Source of the DNA: CAWCPR01 sp963797475
GTDB taxonomy: Bacteria; Chloroflexota; Anaerolineae; Anaerolineales; UBA4823
Direction of reading: 5' to 3'
Assembly (NCBI GenBank): GCA_963797475.1
Contig: CAWCPR010000003.1
Coordinates: forward strand, 992,001 to 1,056,000
DNA: 64,000 bases
The position numbers and the translations under genes were made by a program. Below are positions 25,236 to 33,947 of this stretch, piece after piece (position 1 is the stretch's first letter; each line of letters begins with the position of its first letter). The notes under the pieces are model-generated. The model was not told the origin of the DNA, made no database searches, and saw only the letters and a program-made list of their open reading frames with translations.

Positions 25236-27018
25236 CTTCCTGTCCCACCACCTGCTTCCAAGGGCCATGAATTCCGTCGTCGGTGACGCCGAAAAAATAA
25301 CGATAGCCGCGCGAGGCGCGCTGCACCAGGTCGTAGCGAACACTTTTGCCTTGCTTGTAACGGCGCAGCAGCCCTAGTTTGCCATGCCAGTGCACATCCG
25401 CCCGGGTAATTTCGGCCGGGAGCTTGGCGTATTCGGTGATGGCATAATGCCATAAGCGCCGGGCCGAGGTGCGAGTGACGTTTTTTACGACGTTTCCATT
25501 GCGTAGATCGCGCATGGTGTAGTAGCGCGCGCCATCCCGCTCCTCGACTTCGACGACTTCAACGCCAGTTCGCGGCATTTCATCCTCAATCTCCTCGACG
25601 GCTACGGGTTCTCGAATCGTCTCTGGCATTTCCTTCAAAGCTGCCCTCAAGGCGGCGGGCTGGCCAACCAGCTCGCCCATCGCTTCGGGAATTTCCGGCA
25701 AGGGCGTCGCCTGGCGTTGGCTGCGCAGCACCAGGCCGACGATCTCATCACGAACAGCCAATCCGGTCTCGGCCTCCGAACGCACGTAGATTTTGCTGTC
25801 GTCCACGGCGTATGGAGGGTCATCGCCGCGCGGCACAAGCACCCGCAGCACTTTCTTCCCGCCGGTCTCGTGCAAATCTAAAGAGACCTGCAGCGGCGGG
25901 CTGATGCGATTGCTGATCTCCTTCTCCAGGTTGGCGATAGACTGTTCCGGATCAGAAATCCCGACTACCGGCTTTTTAGGATCGGCGGATAGGCCGATGT
26001 ACAGGGTGCCCCCGTTAGTGTTTGCAAAGGCGCACACATCCGCGATGATGGCGTATCGCTTTCCGCCTCGAACGGTCATGCTTTCGTGAAAGTCCTGGAT
26101 GATGTTCGGCCCTTCTTCACGGGCTGCCTGGATGAAATCAAAGGCAGGTCCTGCCGTTTGGCGATGCTGGCGCGTGCGGGCAAAGTCGTTGCTGAGGAAA
26201 AGCTCTTGCAGGGCGTCAAAGCTCACTTCAGGCAGGAGCACATCCGTCACCCGGTCGCCTACTCCCAGGTTCTTCTTACGCGCCGGGTCTGCGGCAAGAC
26301 GGTGGGCGTCTGAACCCTGAATGCAGTGCATCCGGCGCGGGTATTCCGGTTTGGTGCCGTTGAAGAACGCCGCTGTGCTGCGTGACCCTTTATGATCCAG
26401 GTCAGTTACTTCAAGCGCGTGCAGATGCGGATCCTGTGTATAAGCGATCTTGGTTTGGCCGCCAAAAGCGAAACCACGCATGGCGACCCCATTGCTGGAA
26501 TTGGCGTGAGCGGCGATTGCCAACCCGCCGGCCTCGTCGATCAGGCGATAGGCGGTCAGCACATCCGAAGAAGCTCCAACGGTCGCGGAGCCTTCATCCA
26601 GATGCTCCGCCGGGATGTTCAAATCCAGCAGCAAATGATCGATCTCCCGAACCGGCTTATCAGGGGGAAAAATCCCCAGGATATGAAAGCCGAAAGTGGC
26701 GGTGAATTCAAACCCCGGCAATACCTGGATTTTATCTAATAAGCGGCGATACTCCAGGAGACGTGCCTGTTCGTCTGGCAGTAGACGGTTTAGCTTCTCC
26801 AGGAGCTGCAATTGGTTGATCTCCTCTTGCATCCGGCGGTAGCCGGCTACCGTGTTGTGATCTGTAAATGCAATCATGTCCAACCCACGCACTTCAGCCC
26901 GGTGCAGTATTTCCAAAAAAGTCACTACAGACTGCTGGTAATCGCTGGAGGCTGGGGTATGTAAATGTAGATCAATCGTATACCATTGCATGGCCGTACG
27001 ACTATGTTTTCTTCCCAT
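25228..27018 (-). CDS. PHP-domain and Schlafen AlbA_2-domain fusion protein
   Basis: 596 residues. Residues about 10-260 form a PHP phosphoesterase-like domain (IDLHLHTPASSDY, MIAFTDHNTVAGYRRM, AIAAHANSS, IQGSDAHRL), with the His/Asp metal ligands retained. Residues about 290-410 form an AlbA_2 (Schlafen-type nucleic-acid or ATP-binding) domain: FHESMTVRGGKRYAIIADVCA, FANTNGGTLYIGL, IYVRSEAET. The last 150 residues are basic and rich in aromatic residues (RRYKQGKSVRYDLVQRASRG). The fusion suggests a nucleic-acid-linked phosphoesterase, but no function is known to me. ATG 27018 lies 2 bases after the receiver gene stop, so it is coupled to it. Confidence 0.87.
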   Translation of the reverse strand: MGRKHSRTAMQWYTIDLHLHTPASSDYQQSVVTFLEILHRAEVRGLDMIAFTDHNTVAGYRRMQEEINQLQLLEKLNRLLPDEQARLLEYRRLLDKIQVLPGFEFTATFGFHILGIFPPDKPVREIDHLLLDLNIPAEHLDEGSATVGASSDVLTAYRLIDEAGGLAIAAHANSSNGVAMRGFAFGGQTKIAYTQDPHLHALEVTDLDHKGSRSTAAFFNGTKPEYPRRMHCIQGSDAHRLAADPARKKNLGVGDRVTDVLLPEVSFDALQELFLSNDFARTRQHRQTAGPAFDFIQAAREEGPNIIQDFHESMTVRGGKRYAIIADVCAFANTNGGTLYIGLSADPKKPVVGISDPEQSIANLEKEISNRISPPLQVSLDLHETGGKKVLRVLVPRGDDPPYAVDDSKIYVRSEAETGLAVRDEIVGLVLRSQRQATPLPEIPEAMGELVGQPAALRAALKEMPETIREPVAVEEIEDEMPRTGVEVVEVEERDGARYYTMRDLRNGNVVKNVTRTSARRLWHYAITEYAKLPAEITRADVHWHGKLGLLRRYKQGKSVRYDLVQRASRGYRYFFGVTDDGIHGPWKQVVGQEDD

Positions 27019-27020
27019 GG

Positions 27021-27386
27021 TTATATTCCTAATGTTTGTTGCATTAAATGAATGAGTTCTTCCGGCATATAAGGTTTAAGCACAAAGCCATCTGCCCCGG
27101 CCTCCAGGCATTTTGAACGAAAATCCATACCGGACGACATGAGAACGCGGACATCCTTCAGATCCGCGTTCATTCGTATTTGTTCCAGAACTTCAAACCC
27201 CGTAAATTGGCGGAGGTTGACATCAATTAAGACAATGGCGGGCTTTTCTCGATGTAAGGCGTCGATTGCAAGGTCCAGATTATCTTCGCCATCCAGGGAG
27301 GCGACTTCGTAGCCCTCCAACTGCAAGTACATGCCCAAAAGCGAGAGCATCGTCTCATCATCTTCAATGACCATTACCTTGGGCAT
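27021..27386 (-). CDS. Stand-alone response-regulator receiver protein
   Basis: 121 residues from the ATG at 27386, which begins one base after the lon stop codon. Receiver only: DD in VIEDDETM, phospho-acceptor Asp in VLIDVNLRQFTGFEV, Lys in VLKPYMPEEL. No output domain. It is sandwiched between lon and the PHP-AlbA_2 gene and is probably translated with both. It may act through protein-protein contact. Confidence 0.9.
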   Translation of the reverse strand: MPKVMVIEDDETMLSLLGMYLQLEGYEVASLDGEDNLDLAIDALHREKPAIVLIDVNLRQFTGFEVLEQIRMNADLKDVRVLMSSGMDFRSKCLEAGADGFVLKPYMPEELIHLMQQTLGI

Positions 27387-27387
27387 A

Positions 27388-30012
27388 CTATTTTTCGGCC
27401 ACCATTTGTTGCGAGGTTTCCTCGGCTGGCTTCGACTCTTCGCCGAGCGGACTTTCCCGCCCATCCTCGGGCTGCTGGACTGGCTCCAGGGAGGCGTTCA
27501 ATACATCGTCCACTGTTTCGGCGAAAACAAATTTAACCTCTTTGAACACCTCTTCGGGGATATCTTCCAGGTCCGCCTCGTTGCGCGCCGGCAGGATCAC
27601 CTTCTTCAATCCGAACCGATGGGCTGCCAGCACCTTTTCCTTGACGCCCCCAATCGGCAATACCTGGCCGCGCAGCGTGATCTCCCCAGTCATGCCCACA
27701 TCCGCCCGCACCGGCCGTCCGGATAGCAGTGAGACCAGGGAAGTCGCCATCGCCACCCCCGCCGAAGGGCCGTCTTTGGGCTGTGAACCCGCCGGAACGT
27801 GCAGGTGAATATCCGTTTTCTCGAAAAATTCTTCATCCAGACCCAGGCTGCTGGCGCGCGAGCGCACGTAAGAAAGCGCCGCCCGGGCTGATTCCTGCAT
27901 CACATTGCCAATAGAACCGGTGATTTGGAAGCCTTTGCTGCCTGGCATGCGCGTGGACTCGATGAAAAGCACTTCACCCCCGGTAGGCGTCCAGGCCAGG
28001 CCCGTGGCGACGCCGGGGACTGATGTCCTCTCGGCAATCTCTTCATCGCTGAAAAAGTGCGGCCTGCCCAATAATTCTACGGCCTTTTCGGGTGTGATAT
28101 CGACGTGGGTAGTGTTTCCCTCGGCGATAAGAGTCACTATTTTCCGGCAAACAGAACCAATCTCGCGTTCCAGGTTACGAACACCGGCTTCACGCGTGTA
28201 GGAGCGGATGATCTTCTCCAGGGCGGCTTCAGAAAAACTGACCTCTTCTTCACGCAGGCCGTTCTCGCGCACCTGACGCGGGATCAAATAGCCCCTGGCG
28301 ATAGCGATTTTCTCCTTCTCTGTGTAGCCGGAGAGGAAAATAATCTCCATGCGATCGCGCAGCGGGCCTGGAACCGGATCCAGCAGGTTGGCCGTGGTGA
28401 TAAACATCACCTGTGAAAGATCGAACGACACTTCCAGGTAATGGTCCCGGAATTCGACATTCTGTTCCGGGTCCAGCACTTCCAGAAGGGCCGAAGCCGG
28501 GTCGCCGTGGAAATCAAATACCAGCTTATCGACTTCATCCAGCATAAATACCGGATTTCGAGACTCGACCCTGCGCAGCGCCTGAATGATGCGACCGGGG
28601 AGGGCCCCGATGTAAGTGCGCCGGTGGCCTCGAATCTCAGCCTCATCTCGCATTCCACCCAACGACATACGCACGAACTTGCGTCCCATGGCGCGGGCGA
28701 TCGAGCGCCCGAGAGAGGTCTTGCCGACCCCAGGCGGACCGATGAAGCACAGAATCACCCCCTCACGGATGCGATGGATTTCATCCACCGGCGCCTGGCT
28801 TAGCTCGTCCGCCCGCTCGTGGCGCAGCTTGCGCACCGCCAGGTACTCCAGGATGCGCTCCTTGACATCCTTCAATCCAAAGTGATCCTGATCGAGAACT
28901 TCACGGGCGTGGGAGATATCCAGGTTGTCGCTGGTGATTTGAGACCAGGGCAGGGAAACCAGCCAATCCAGGTAGGTCCGAATCACGCCGTACTCGGCCG
29001 CCGCCGTGGGCAGGCGGCTGAGACGATCCAGCTCCCGGCGCGCCTGTTTATCGGCCTCTTCGGGCATGATCGCGGCTTCGATTTTCTTGCGAAACTCCTC
29101 AATCTCTACGGTTTGCTCATCGTTTTCCCCCAATTCGCGTTGGATCGCCTTGAGCTGCTCGCGCAGAAAATATTCTCGCTGTACTTTTTCGATCTCCGAG
29201 CGGGCTTCATCCTGAATTTTTTGACCGATCTCCAGGATATCGACCTCATGGGTCAAGATCCCAGTCAGCTTGAGCAGCTTCTCGGAGACGGAGTCAATCT
29301 CTAGCAGCGATTGGGCGTCTTTCAGCTCCATGCGTTGGAAATTGGCAATCGTGTAGATGATTTGCAGCGGGTCCTCAAGCGAGAGCACTGAATTAACCAA
29401 TTCGCGCGGGATGGAGGGGATCATCTCGGCAATATGCTCAAACTGGTCGCGTGCACTGCGGGCCAGCGCTTCGAGCTCAAGCCCCTCTTCCATGGTTTCA
29501 GGAAGCAGCTCGATTTGAGCCTTCAGATAGGGCTCCTCCTGGACGAATTCGACCAAACGGAAGCGCTCCATACCTTGCACCACCAGGCGAATGGTGCCGT
29601 CAGGGGCGCGAAACAAGCGATGGACCATGGCGACCGTGCCGATCGAATACAGGTCCCCGGGATCTGGGGATTCTAAATCCGGGTCCTGTGAAGCCACCAG
29701 GCCAATCAGCCTTTCGTCGCCCGTCATCACATCATCCACCAGCCGGATAGACCTGGGCTGGCCAATTGTCAGGGGAACCGCTGTCTGCGGGTAAACGACC
29801 AGGCCGCGCAAGGGTAAGATTGGCAAAACCGACGGAATTTGGCTTTCTCCGCCATTTGCACCCGAGAAATGCCCTTCTTGGGACTGCTCGCCGCTTTGAA
29901 CAACGTAAGGGACAATCGGCCTCAAGAACAGCTCATCCATGCCGAAATCGTCTTCCTCTTTCAGCCAGCTAAGCACTTCCAAGATGCTAGAATTCCATCG
30001 TGAAGCAGGCAT
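27388..30012 (-). CDS. lon: ATP-dependent protease Lon
   Basis: About 874 residues from the ATG at 30012 (MPASRWNSS); a TTG 5 codons earlier and a downstream ATG at 29940 (MDELFL) are alternatives. The N-terminal substrate domain starts at LPILPLRGLVVYPQTAVPL. The AAA+ module has Walker A GPPGVGKTSLGRS and Walker B VFMLDEVDKL. The protease domain has the Ser-Lys dyad in PKDGPSAGVAMA and IGGVKEKVLAA. It degrades damaged and regulatory proteins in the cytoplasm. Located downstream of hsp20 (19 bp), which fits a stress operon. It carries a 60-residue N-terminal extension before the usual start of the Lon domain. Confidence 0.95.
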   Translation of the reverse strand: MPASRWNSSILEVLSWLKEEDDFGMDELFLRPIVPYVVQSGEQSQEGHFSGANGGESQIPSVLPILPLRGLVVYPQTAVPLTIGQPRSIRLVDDVMTGDERLIGLVASQDPDLESPDPGDLYSIGTVAMVHRLFRAPDGTIRLVVQGMERFRLVEFVQEEPYLKAQIELLPETMEEGLELEALARSARDQFEHIAEMIPSIPRELVNSVLSLEDPLQIIYTIANFQRMELKDAQSLLEIDSVSEKLLKLTGILTHEVDILEIGQKIQDEARSEIEKVQREYFLREQLKAIQRELGENDEQTVEIEEFRKKIEAAIMPEEADKQARRELDRLSRLPTAAAEYGVIRTYLDWLVSLPWSQITSDNLDISHAREVLDQDHFGLKDVKERILEYLAVRKLRHERADELSQAPVDEIHRIREGVILCFIGPPGVGKTSLGRSIARAMGRKFVRMSLGGMRDEAEIRGHRRTYIGALPGRIIQALRRVESRNPVFMLDEVDKLVFDFHGDPASALLEVLDPEQNVEFRDHYLEVSFDLSQVMFITTANLLDPVPGPLRDRMEIIFLSGYTEKEKIAIARGYLIPRQVRENGLREEEVSFSEAALEKIIRSYTREAGVRNLEREIGSVCRKIVTLIAEGNTTHVDITPEKAVELLGRPHFFSDEEIAERTSVPGVATGLAWTPTGGEVLFIESTRMPGSKGFQITGSIGNVMQESARAALSYVRSRASSLGLDEEFFEKTDIHLHVPAGSQPKDGPSAGVAMATSLVSLLSGRPVRADVGMTGEITLRGQVLPIGGVKEKVLAAHRFGLKKVILPARNEADLEDIPEEVFKEVKFVFAETVDDVLNASLEPVQQPEDGRESPLGEESKPAEETSQQMVAEK

Positions 30013-30031
30013 TGGCAAATCTTTCAAACCT

Positions 30032-30457
30032 TCATTCCGGTATATTCAGCTTGTGAGGTGTTTCCTTGGGAAGCGTGATGCGCAAAAAGCCATCCTGATA
30101 GACTGCCTCGACTCGCTCGGTCAGGATCGCGGCGGGCAGCTCCACCTCCACGCCAAACTCACCAAAACGAATCTCCATCTGGTGGTAAGCGCGGCGCTCA
30201 GGTATATCTGGCCGAGCGCCGCGAACCAGCAGATAGCGGCCATCCAGCTCGATATTGAAGTCCTCCTCTTTCATACCGGCAACCTCAACCCGCACCACGA
30301 TCGCCGCTTCCGTTTCATAAACATCCGTGGGCGGGCGCCACGGCGGCATGCGCACCGACAGGCGCCAATGCGCGGGGCCGGCTTCCATAAAATGGATTTC
30401 TTCGATTGGGTGATGGATTGTCCGCCGAAGATCGTCTCCTGGCTCTATATCGGCCAT
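30032..30457 (-). CDS. Small heat-shock protein Hsp20
   Basis: 141 residues. The alpha-crystallin domain spans about 40-140 (TDVYETEAAIVVRVEVAGM, GRYLLVRGARPD, RFGEFGVEVELPA, and GFLRITLPKE near the end). ATP-independent chaperone that holds unfolded proteins. The ATG follows GGGAGAAAG. It is the first gene of a run hsp20-lon-receiver-PHP, so protein quality control is a plausible theme. Confidence 0.93.
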   Translation of the reverse strand: MADIEPGDDLRRTIHHPIEEIHFMEAGPAHWRLSVRMPPWRPPTDVYETEAAIVVRVEVAGMKEEDFNIELDGRYLLVRGARPDIPERRAYHQMEIRFGEFGVEVELPAAILTERVEAVYQDGFLRITLPKETPHKLNIPE

Positions 30458-30528
30458 ATTCTTTCTCCCACACCGTACATGCTAACCGTCAACCAGTAAT
30501 CTCCCAGAGTATACACCTTCGCATACCA

Positions 30529-31062
30529 TTAACTTTCCATTACCAGCGCTTCTTGAGCCGCGGCGAGCACGGCGGAATAATCCGGCTCATCACCATTGGT
30601 CGGCATATAATCGGCGTACACTACCCGTCCATTCTGATCTACGACAAAGATCGACCGCCGAAATATGCGCGGCTCCTTGAGCAAAACGCCGTACTTCTCA
30701 CCAAAATCGGCGTCTTTATGGTCCGATAGGGCCAGCACCTGATCAACGCCAGCCGCGGCGCACCAGGTTTTCAAAGTCCATGGCAAGTCCATGCTCAACA
30801 TAACGATGACGACATTTTTGTCCAGTGAAGCCGCTTCCTGATTAAACCGGCGGGTTTCTCGGTCGCACACGCTCGAGTTAAGCGAGGGCAGCGATCCTAT
30901 GATGCGAACCTTCCCTTGCGTGCTTTCCATAACCTGTACAGTAGACCAGTCATCTTTGAAGGCGCTAAATTCAGGCGCTTTCTGTCCAACCTGAATGTCC
31001 GCGCCAACAACGGTGACATCCTGCCCGTGAAATTTGAAAATACCCTTCCGTTCTGTACTCAT
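30529..31062 (-). CDS. tpx: Thiol peroxidase (Tpx-type peroxiredoxin)
   Basis: 177 residues from the ATG at 31062, with AAAGGA upstream. The peroxidatic Cys is in SLNSSVCDRETRRFNQEA (family form: VCD.ET..FN). The resolving Cys is likely in TLKTWCAAAG. It reduces hydrogen and alkyl peroxides using thioredoxin. FRRSIFVVDQNGRVVYADY is the conserved C-terminal strand. It is cytoplasmic, with no signal. Confidence 0.93.
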   Translation of the reverse strand: MSTERKGIFKFHGQDVTVVGADIQVGQKAPEFSAFKDDWSTVQVMESTQGKVRIIGSLPSLNSSVCDRETRRFNQEAASLDKNVVIVMLSMDLPWTLKTWCAAAGVDQVLALSDHKDADFGEKYGVLLKEPRIFRRSIFVVDQNGRVVYADYMPTNGDEPDYSAVLAAAQEALVMES

Positions 31063-31145
31063 TTTGACCAATTTCCTTTGGGCTGCAGATTTGCAGTTTG
31101 TTCATTCCAGGATATTTACCCCTGGGTTTTCTCCCGAAGAATCAG

Positions 31146-31218
31146 CGCCCCCGGCGGGATTCGAACCCACAACCTCGTGCTTAGAAGGCACTTGCTCTGT
31201 CCATTGAGCTACGGGGGC
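31146..31218 (-). tRNA. tRNA-Arg (anticodon TCT)
   Basis: 73 nt. Acceptor GCCCCCG pairs with CGGGGGC, discriminator G, and CCA is not encoded. The D-arm is GCTC/GAGC. The anticodon loop CTTCTAA gives TCT, flanked by GTGC/GCAC with one mismatch at the outer pair. The T-arm is GTGGG TTCGAAT CCCGC. It reads AGA (and possibly AGG) arginine codons. It sits between tpx and an uncharacterised pair. Confidence 0.95.
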
Positions 31219-31282
31219 AAAAGCAATCTTAACGCTCCAGGCTTTTGGATGAAAAGATATTCGTCATTTTAGGAAAAACAGA

Positions 31283-31717
31283 TCAATCCGGGCAGGGGCG
31301 CAAGCCTTTATAAACGCGCTGGCCAGAAAGCATTTTTAATATCGTGATCGGCTGTCTTCCCAGCCGATCGGCCAATTCGACCACCGTCATGGGTGTATTG
31401 CCATTCGCCAGGAAGAGGCGAAATATCGCATCGACCAGGGCGGACTGTTCGGTCACAAACCCTTCCAGCTTTGCACAATGGCTGATCAAGATATGTTGTA
31501 AGCCGTCCACACGCTGGACCTCTGCAGTAGCCGGGTCTACCCAATCCACCTGATCGTCCGCTTGCATATCGGCGAAAGCCGCCTGGTGCTCCGGGCAAAG
31601 GTAATTTCTCAAATAGACACGCCAGTCTCGATCGTTCTTTTTCCACCAATCGAAATCAATATGGTAGCGAGTCTGCAATGTGGGTTTGACGAGACTCATG
31701 CGTTTTACTTCTGGCAC
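31283..31717 (-). CDS. Conserved-looking hypothetical protein, partner of the next gene
   Basis: 144 residues from GTG 31717, which has AGGAGGACAGG upstream. A Trp-rich stretch (FDWWKKNDRDWRVYLRNYL) is followed by a single Cys-His segment (LCPEHQAAF) and then an acidic region. The C-terminal 45 residues look like a helix-turn-helix (MTVVELADRLGRQPITILKML). A DNA-binding or RNA-polymerase-associated role is possible but not shown. It follows the 527-residue gene 62 bases downstream of its stop, same strand. I do not recognise the family. Confidence 0.65.
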   Translation of the reverse strand: MPEVKRMSLVKPTLQTRYHIDFDWWKKNDRDWRVYLRNYLCPEHQAAFADMQADDQVDWVDPATAEVQRVDGLQHILISHCAKLEGFVTEQSALVDAIFRLFLANGNTPMTVVELADRLGRQPITILKMLSGQRVYKGLRPCPD

Positions 31718-31779
31718 CCTGTCCTCCTGGAATTGATGGCTATGAATTCCGCAAACGCTTCGACGAAGGAGGAAATCAT

Positions 31780-33363
31780 CTAGTTTTGCTCCGAATCGTT
31801 GAAACGGAAATGCAAATCGCCGACGTGAACAAACCAGGGACGTGAAGCCAGAAGCGCCAGGAGCGGCCCAGGTGGGCAGCGCCGGACGACATTGATAGCG
31901 GCATACAGCTCGCTGGCATGCACATGACTTTGCGGGTTCAGCTTGGCAAGCTCGCGGACCATGTTGACGACCACCCGCTCAAACGGCGGGCGGTCCTTCT
32001 GCATCTGCGTCCAAACCTGGTCAACCGCATCTGCATCCGGGATAGCAACTGCCATGCGCTCATCAAATGCAGCCGTAACAATCTGCTTCAACATTGCAAA
32101 CACTATTCCCCCGTCGGAGCCCACCAGGACGGTGCGAATCCACTCGCGACTCGAGCGGCGATTATCGGTCCGGATAATAACCTCACCCGGCTTTTGGCCG
32201 CGCTGCACGTGGATAATGCTGCCTGGCATGAGACTATGCTCTGCATACCACTCTTTCAAGCCGAAAACATAGCGTTTCTCCCGCACAACCCAACCAGGAA
32301 ATTTGTCCCCAGTCTCACCGTCTACGAGCATGAAGCGGATGCGCGGCGCCTCATAAGCGGTTGGGAAGAGATGGCGCACACGCGCTGACAGCGGCAGCGT
32401 ACCCGAGCGCCAATGCGGGAAAATCAGAGGGACTTCGACGCTCTCAGGGTTCTCAAGCGGGCTCTGCAAGGGTGAAAGCTCATCGTCAAGGGCGCGCTCC
32501 AAAGCCAACATTTCTGTAGACAGTGTGGAGCGGTCATAATCAATCCCGGAATAGCGCAGATAGATGGGTGGCTCCCGAACTTCGGGCGGTTCCAGGCGGT
32601 GCAGAAACCAGAGCACATCGCCGGCCGGGCCGACTTCATCGAAACGTGGGTCCTCCTGAAGAGCCAGATCCAGGGAAAACTCCACCAGGTTTGGATTAAC
32701 GTCCCTGGAAAGCTCGATCTGCTCGATCAACGCTGTAGTCGGCAAGGGACCACCGCCAGCCATATCCAGAACAGCTTCGGCGAGATTTAAGTGACCGGCA
32801 TTGACATCGATCAACAGTGCTCGCGGGAACCAGCGCCCGGCGATACGGACGAAATCCGCTTTCGATCCGAGCTCCCCTTCCAGGTAATCCACCAGGATAT
32901 CCGCATATTCATCCAGCACATAATCTGCGTCCAGGTAGACATTATTTTCGGCAACCCGGACGGGCTCATTCAACAAATGATTATCCAACTGGGCGGCGAA
33001 CTCGCGCTGATCTCCGCTTTCTAGCGCCACCTGAATCACCTGGAATTCTCCCACGTCCGGGTTCTTCCCAGGCCGGACGGCAAGCACCTTACCTCGCTGC
33101 CAGTTAAGCGCCGGAAAAACCAGGTTTTGATCGGCTGAATAAGTCCCTTTGGGCTGGTATAGGTCCCCCCCGGAACTACGCTGCTGCTCAATCGCTAACT
33201 TTTCTTGGCGGATACGCTCTCGCACTAACGCCGCCACCAACTCTCGAGGGGTGAGCGGAGTTTCTAACTCAAGAAGATAATTATATAGAAATTCTATGTC
33301 TTCATCCTGAAGTTCGAAATTCTCCCAATACTCCTCGCCAACCGTATAATTAACCATAACCAT
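31780..33363 (-). CDS. Conserved-looking hypothetical protein, 527 residues
   Basis: The ATG at 33363 follows GAGG. No signal or membrane segment. An N-terminal short helix segment (LTPRELVAALVRERIRQEKLA) and a middle all-beta part (about residues 90-150) are visible. A third part (about 180-230) resembles a small winged-helix or HARE-like region (GPLPTTALIEQIELSRDVNP). The C-terminal half (about 290-520) is again mixed, with HASELYAAINVVRRCPPGPLLALL near the end. Large and acidic; possibly a nucleic-acid-associated factor. It shares a strand with the smaller gene after it. Function unknown. Confidence 0.68.
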   Translation of the reverse strand: MVMVNYTVGEEYWENFELQDEDIEFLYNYLLELETPLTPRELVAALVRERIRQEKLAIEQQRSSGGDLYQPKGTYSADQNLVFPALNWQRGKVLAVRPGKNPDVGEFQVIQVALESGDQREFAAQLDNHLLNEPVRVAENNVYLDADYVLDEYADILVDYLEGELGSKADFVRIAGRWFPRALLIDVNAGHLNLAEAVLDMAGGGPLPTTALIEQIELSRDVNPNLVEFSLDLALQEDPRFDEVGPAGDVLWFLHRLEPPEVREPPIYLRYSGIDYDRSTLSTEMLALERALDDELSPLQSPLENPESVEVPLIFPHWRSGTLPLSARVRHLFPTAYEAPRIRFMLVDGETGDKFPGWVVREKRYVFGLKEWYAEHSLMPGSIIHVQRGQKPGEVIIRTDNRRSSREWIRTVLVGSDGGIVFAMLKQIVTAAFDERMAVAIPDADAVDQVWTQMQKDRPPFERVVVNMVRELAKLNPQSHVHASELYAAINVVRRCPPGPLLALLASRPWFVHVGDLHFRFNDSEQN

Positions 33364-33591
33364 AGAAAGCCTCTAAAACAATTGCTTTTTATTTTGGCAT
33401 GCAAGATAACTTTGCGTTTTTCGCCATATAATATTATACTCGATGAAAACAGAAGTTGTTGCAAGAATATATGTCTGAAAAATTTTTCTTAAAACTTCTA
33501 TCTGTTCCTTCGCTGCGGAAGCGCGGCAGCGGAATGCTCATTGCGACAACATGAAGTGTTGCCAGAACGTTGCTGGCGTGGAGGCCGTGAG

Positions 33592-33912
33592 ATGGCTGAA
33601 AATAAATGGGTCTTATTAGAAGTGATTTCAGGTTCTTTTCAGGCCGAGATCTTGCGCGGCTTGCTGGAGGCTCAAGGCATCCAGGTCGTTCTCTCTCAGG
33701 AGGGCGCCGGCCACTATGCCTATGCTACAACTGTCGGATCATTGGGCGCCGTGCAGCTCCTGGTGCCGGCGAACGAGCTGGCAAACGCAGAAAAAGTATT
33801 GGCGGATTATCGGGCTGGGGTGTTTGAGGCTATCGAGCCATTTGAAAACTCAGATCTCGTCGAGTCAGGCGAGCAGGAAGACCAACAATTACCAGAAGAC
33901 GATCAAGATTGA
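33592..33912 (+). CDS. DUF2007-like small cytoplasmic protein
   Basis: 106 residues from ATG 33592, 8 bases after GGAGG. MAENKWVLLEVISGSFQAE, followed by an ILRGLLEAQGIQVVL helix-strand, is the compact alpha/beta pattern of the DUF2007 putative signal-transducing family. The last 35 residues are acidic (SGEQEDQQLPEDDQD) and probably disordered. Isolated gene between divergent neighbours. Biochemical role unknown. Confidence 0.72.
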   Translation: MAENKWVLLEVISGSFQAEILRGLLEAQGIQVVLSQEGAGHYAYATTVGSLGAVQLLVPANELANAEKVLADYRAGVFEAIEPFENSDLVESGEQEDQQLPEDDQD

Positions 33913-33947
33913 GGTTCACCCGACAGAAAAAACAGGGGGTTTTGCTG

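Noticed and set aside
31918..32388. + strand open frame opposite the 527-residue protein
   Set aside because: Shadow; His/Arg/Leu-rich without domain, and the opposite frame is the consistent gene.
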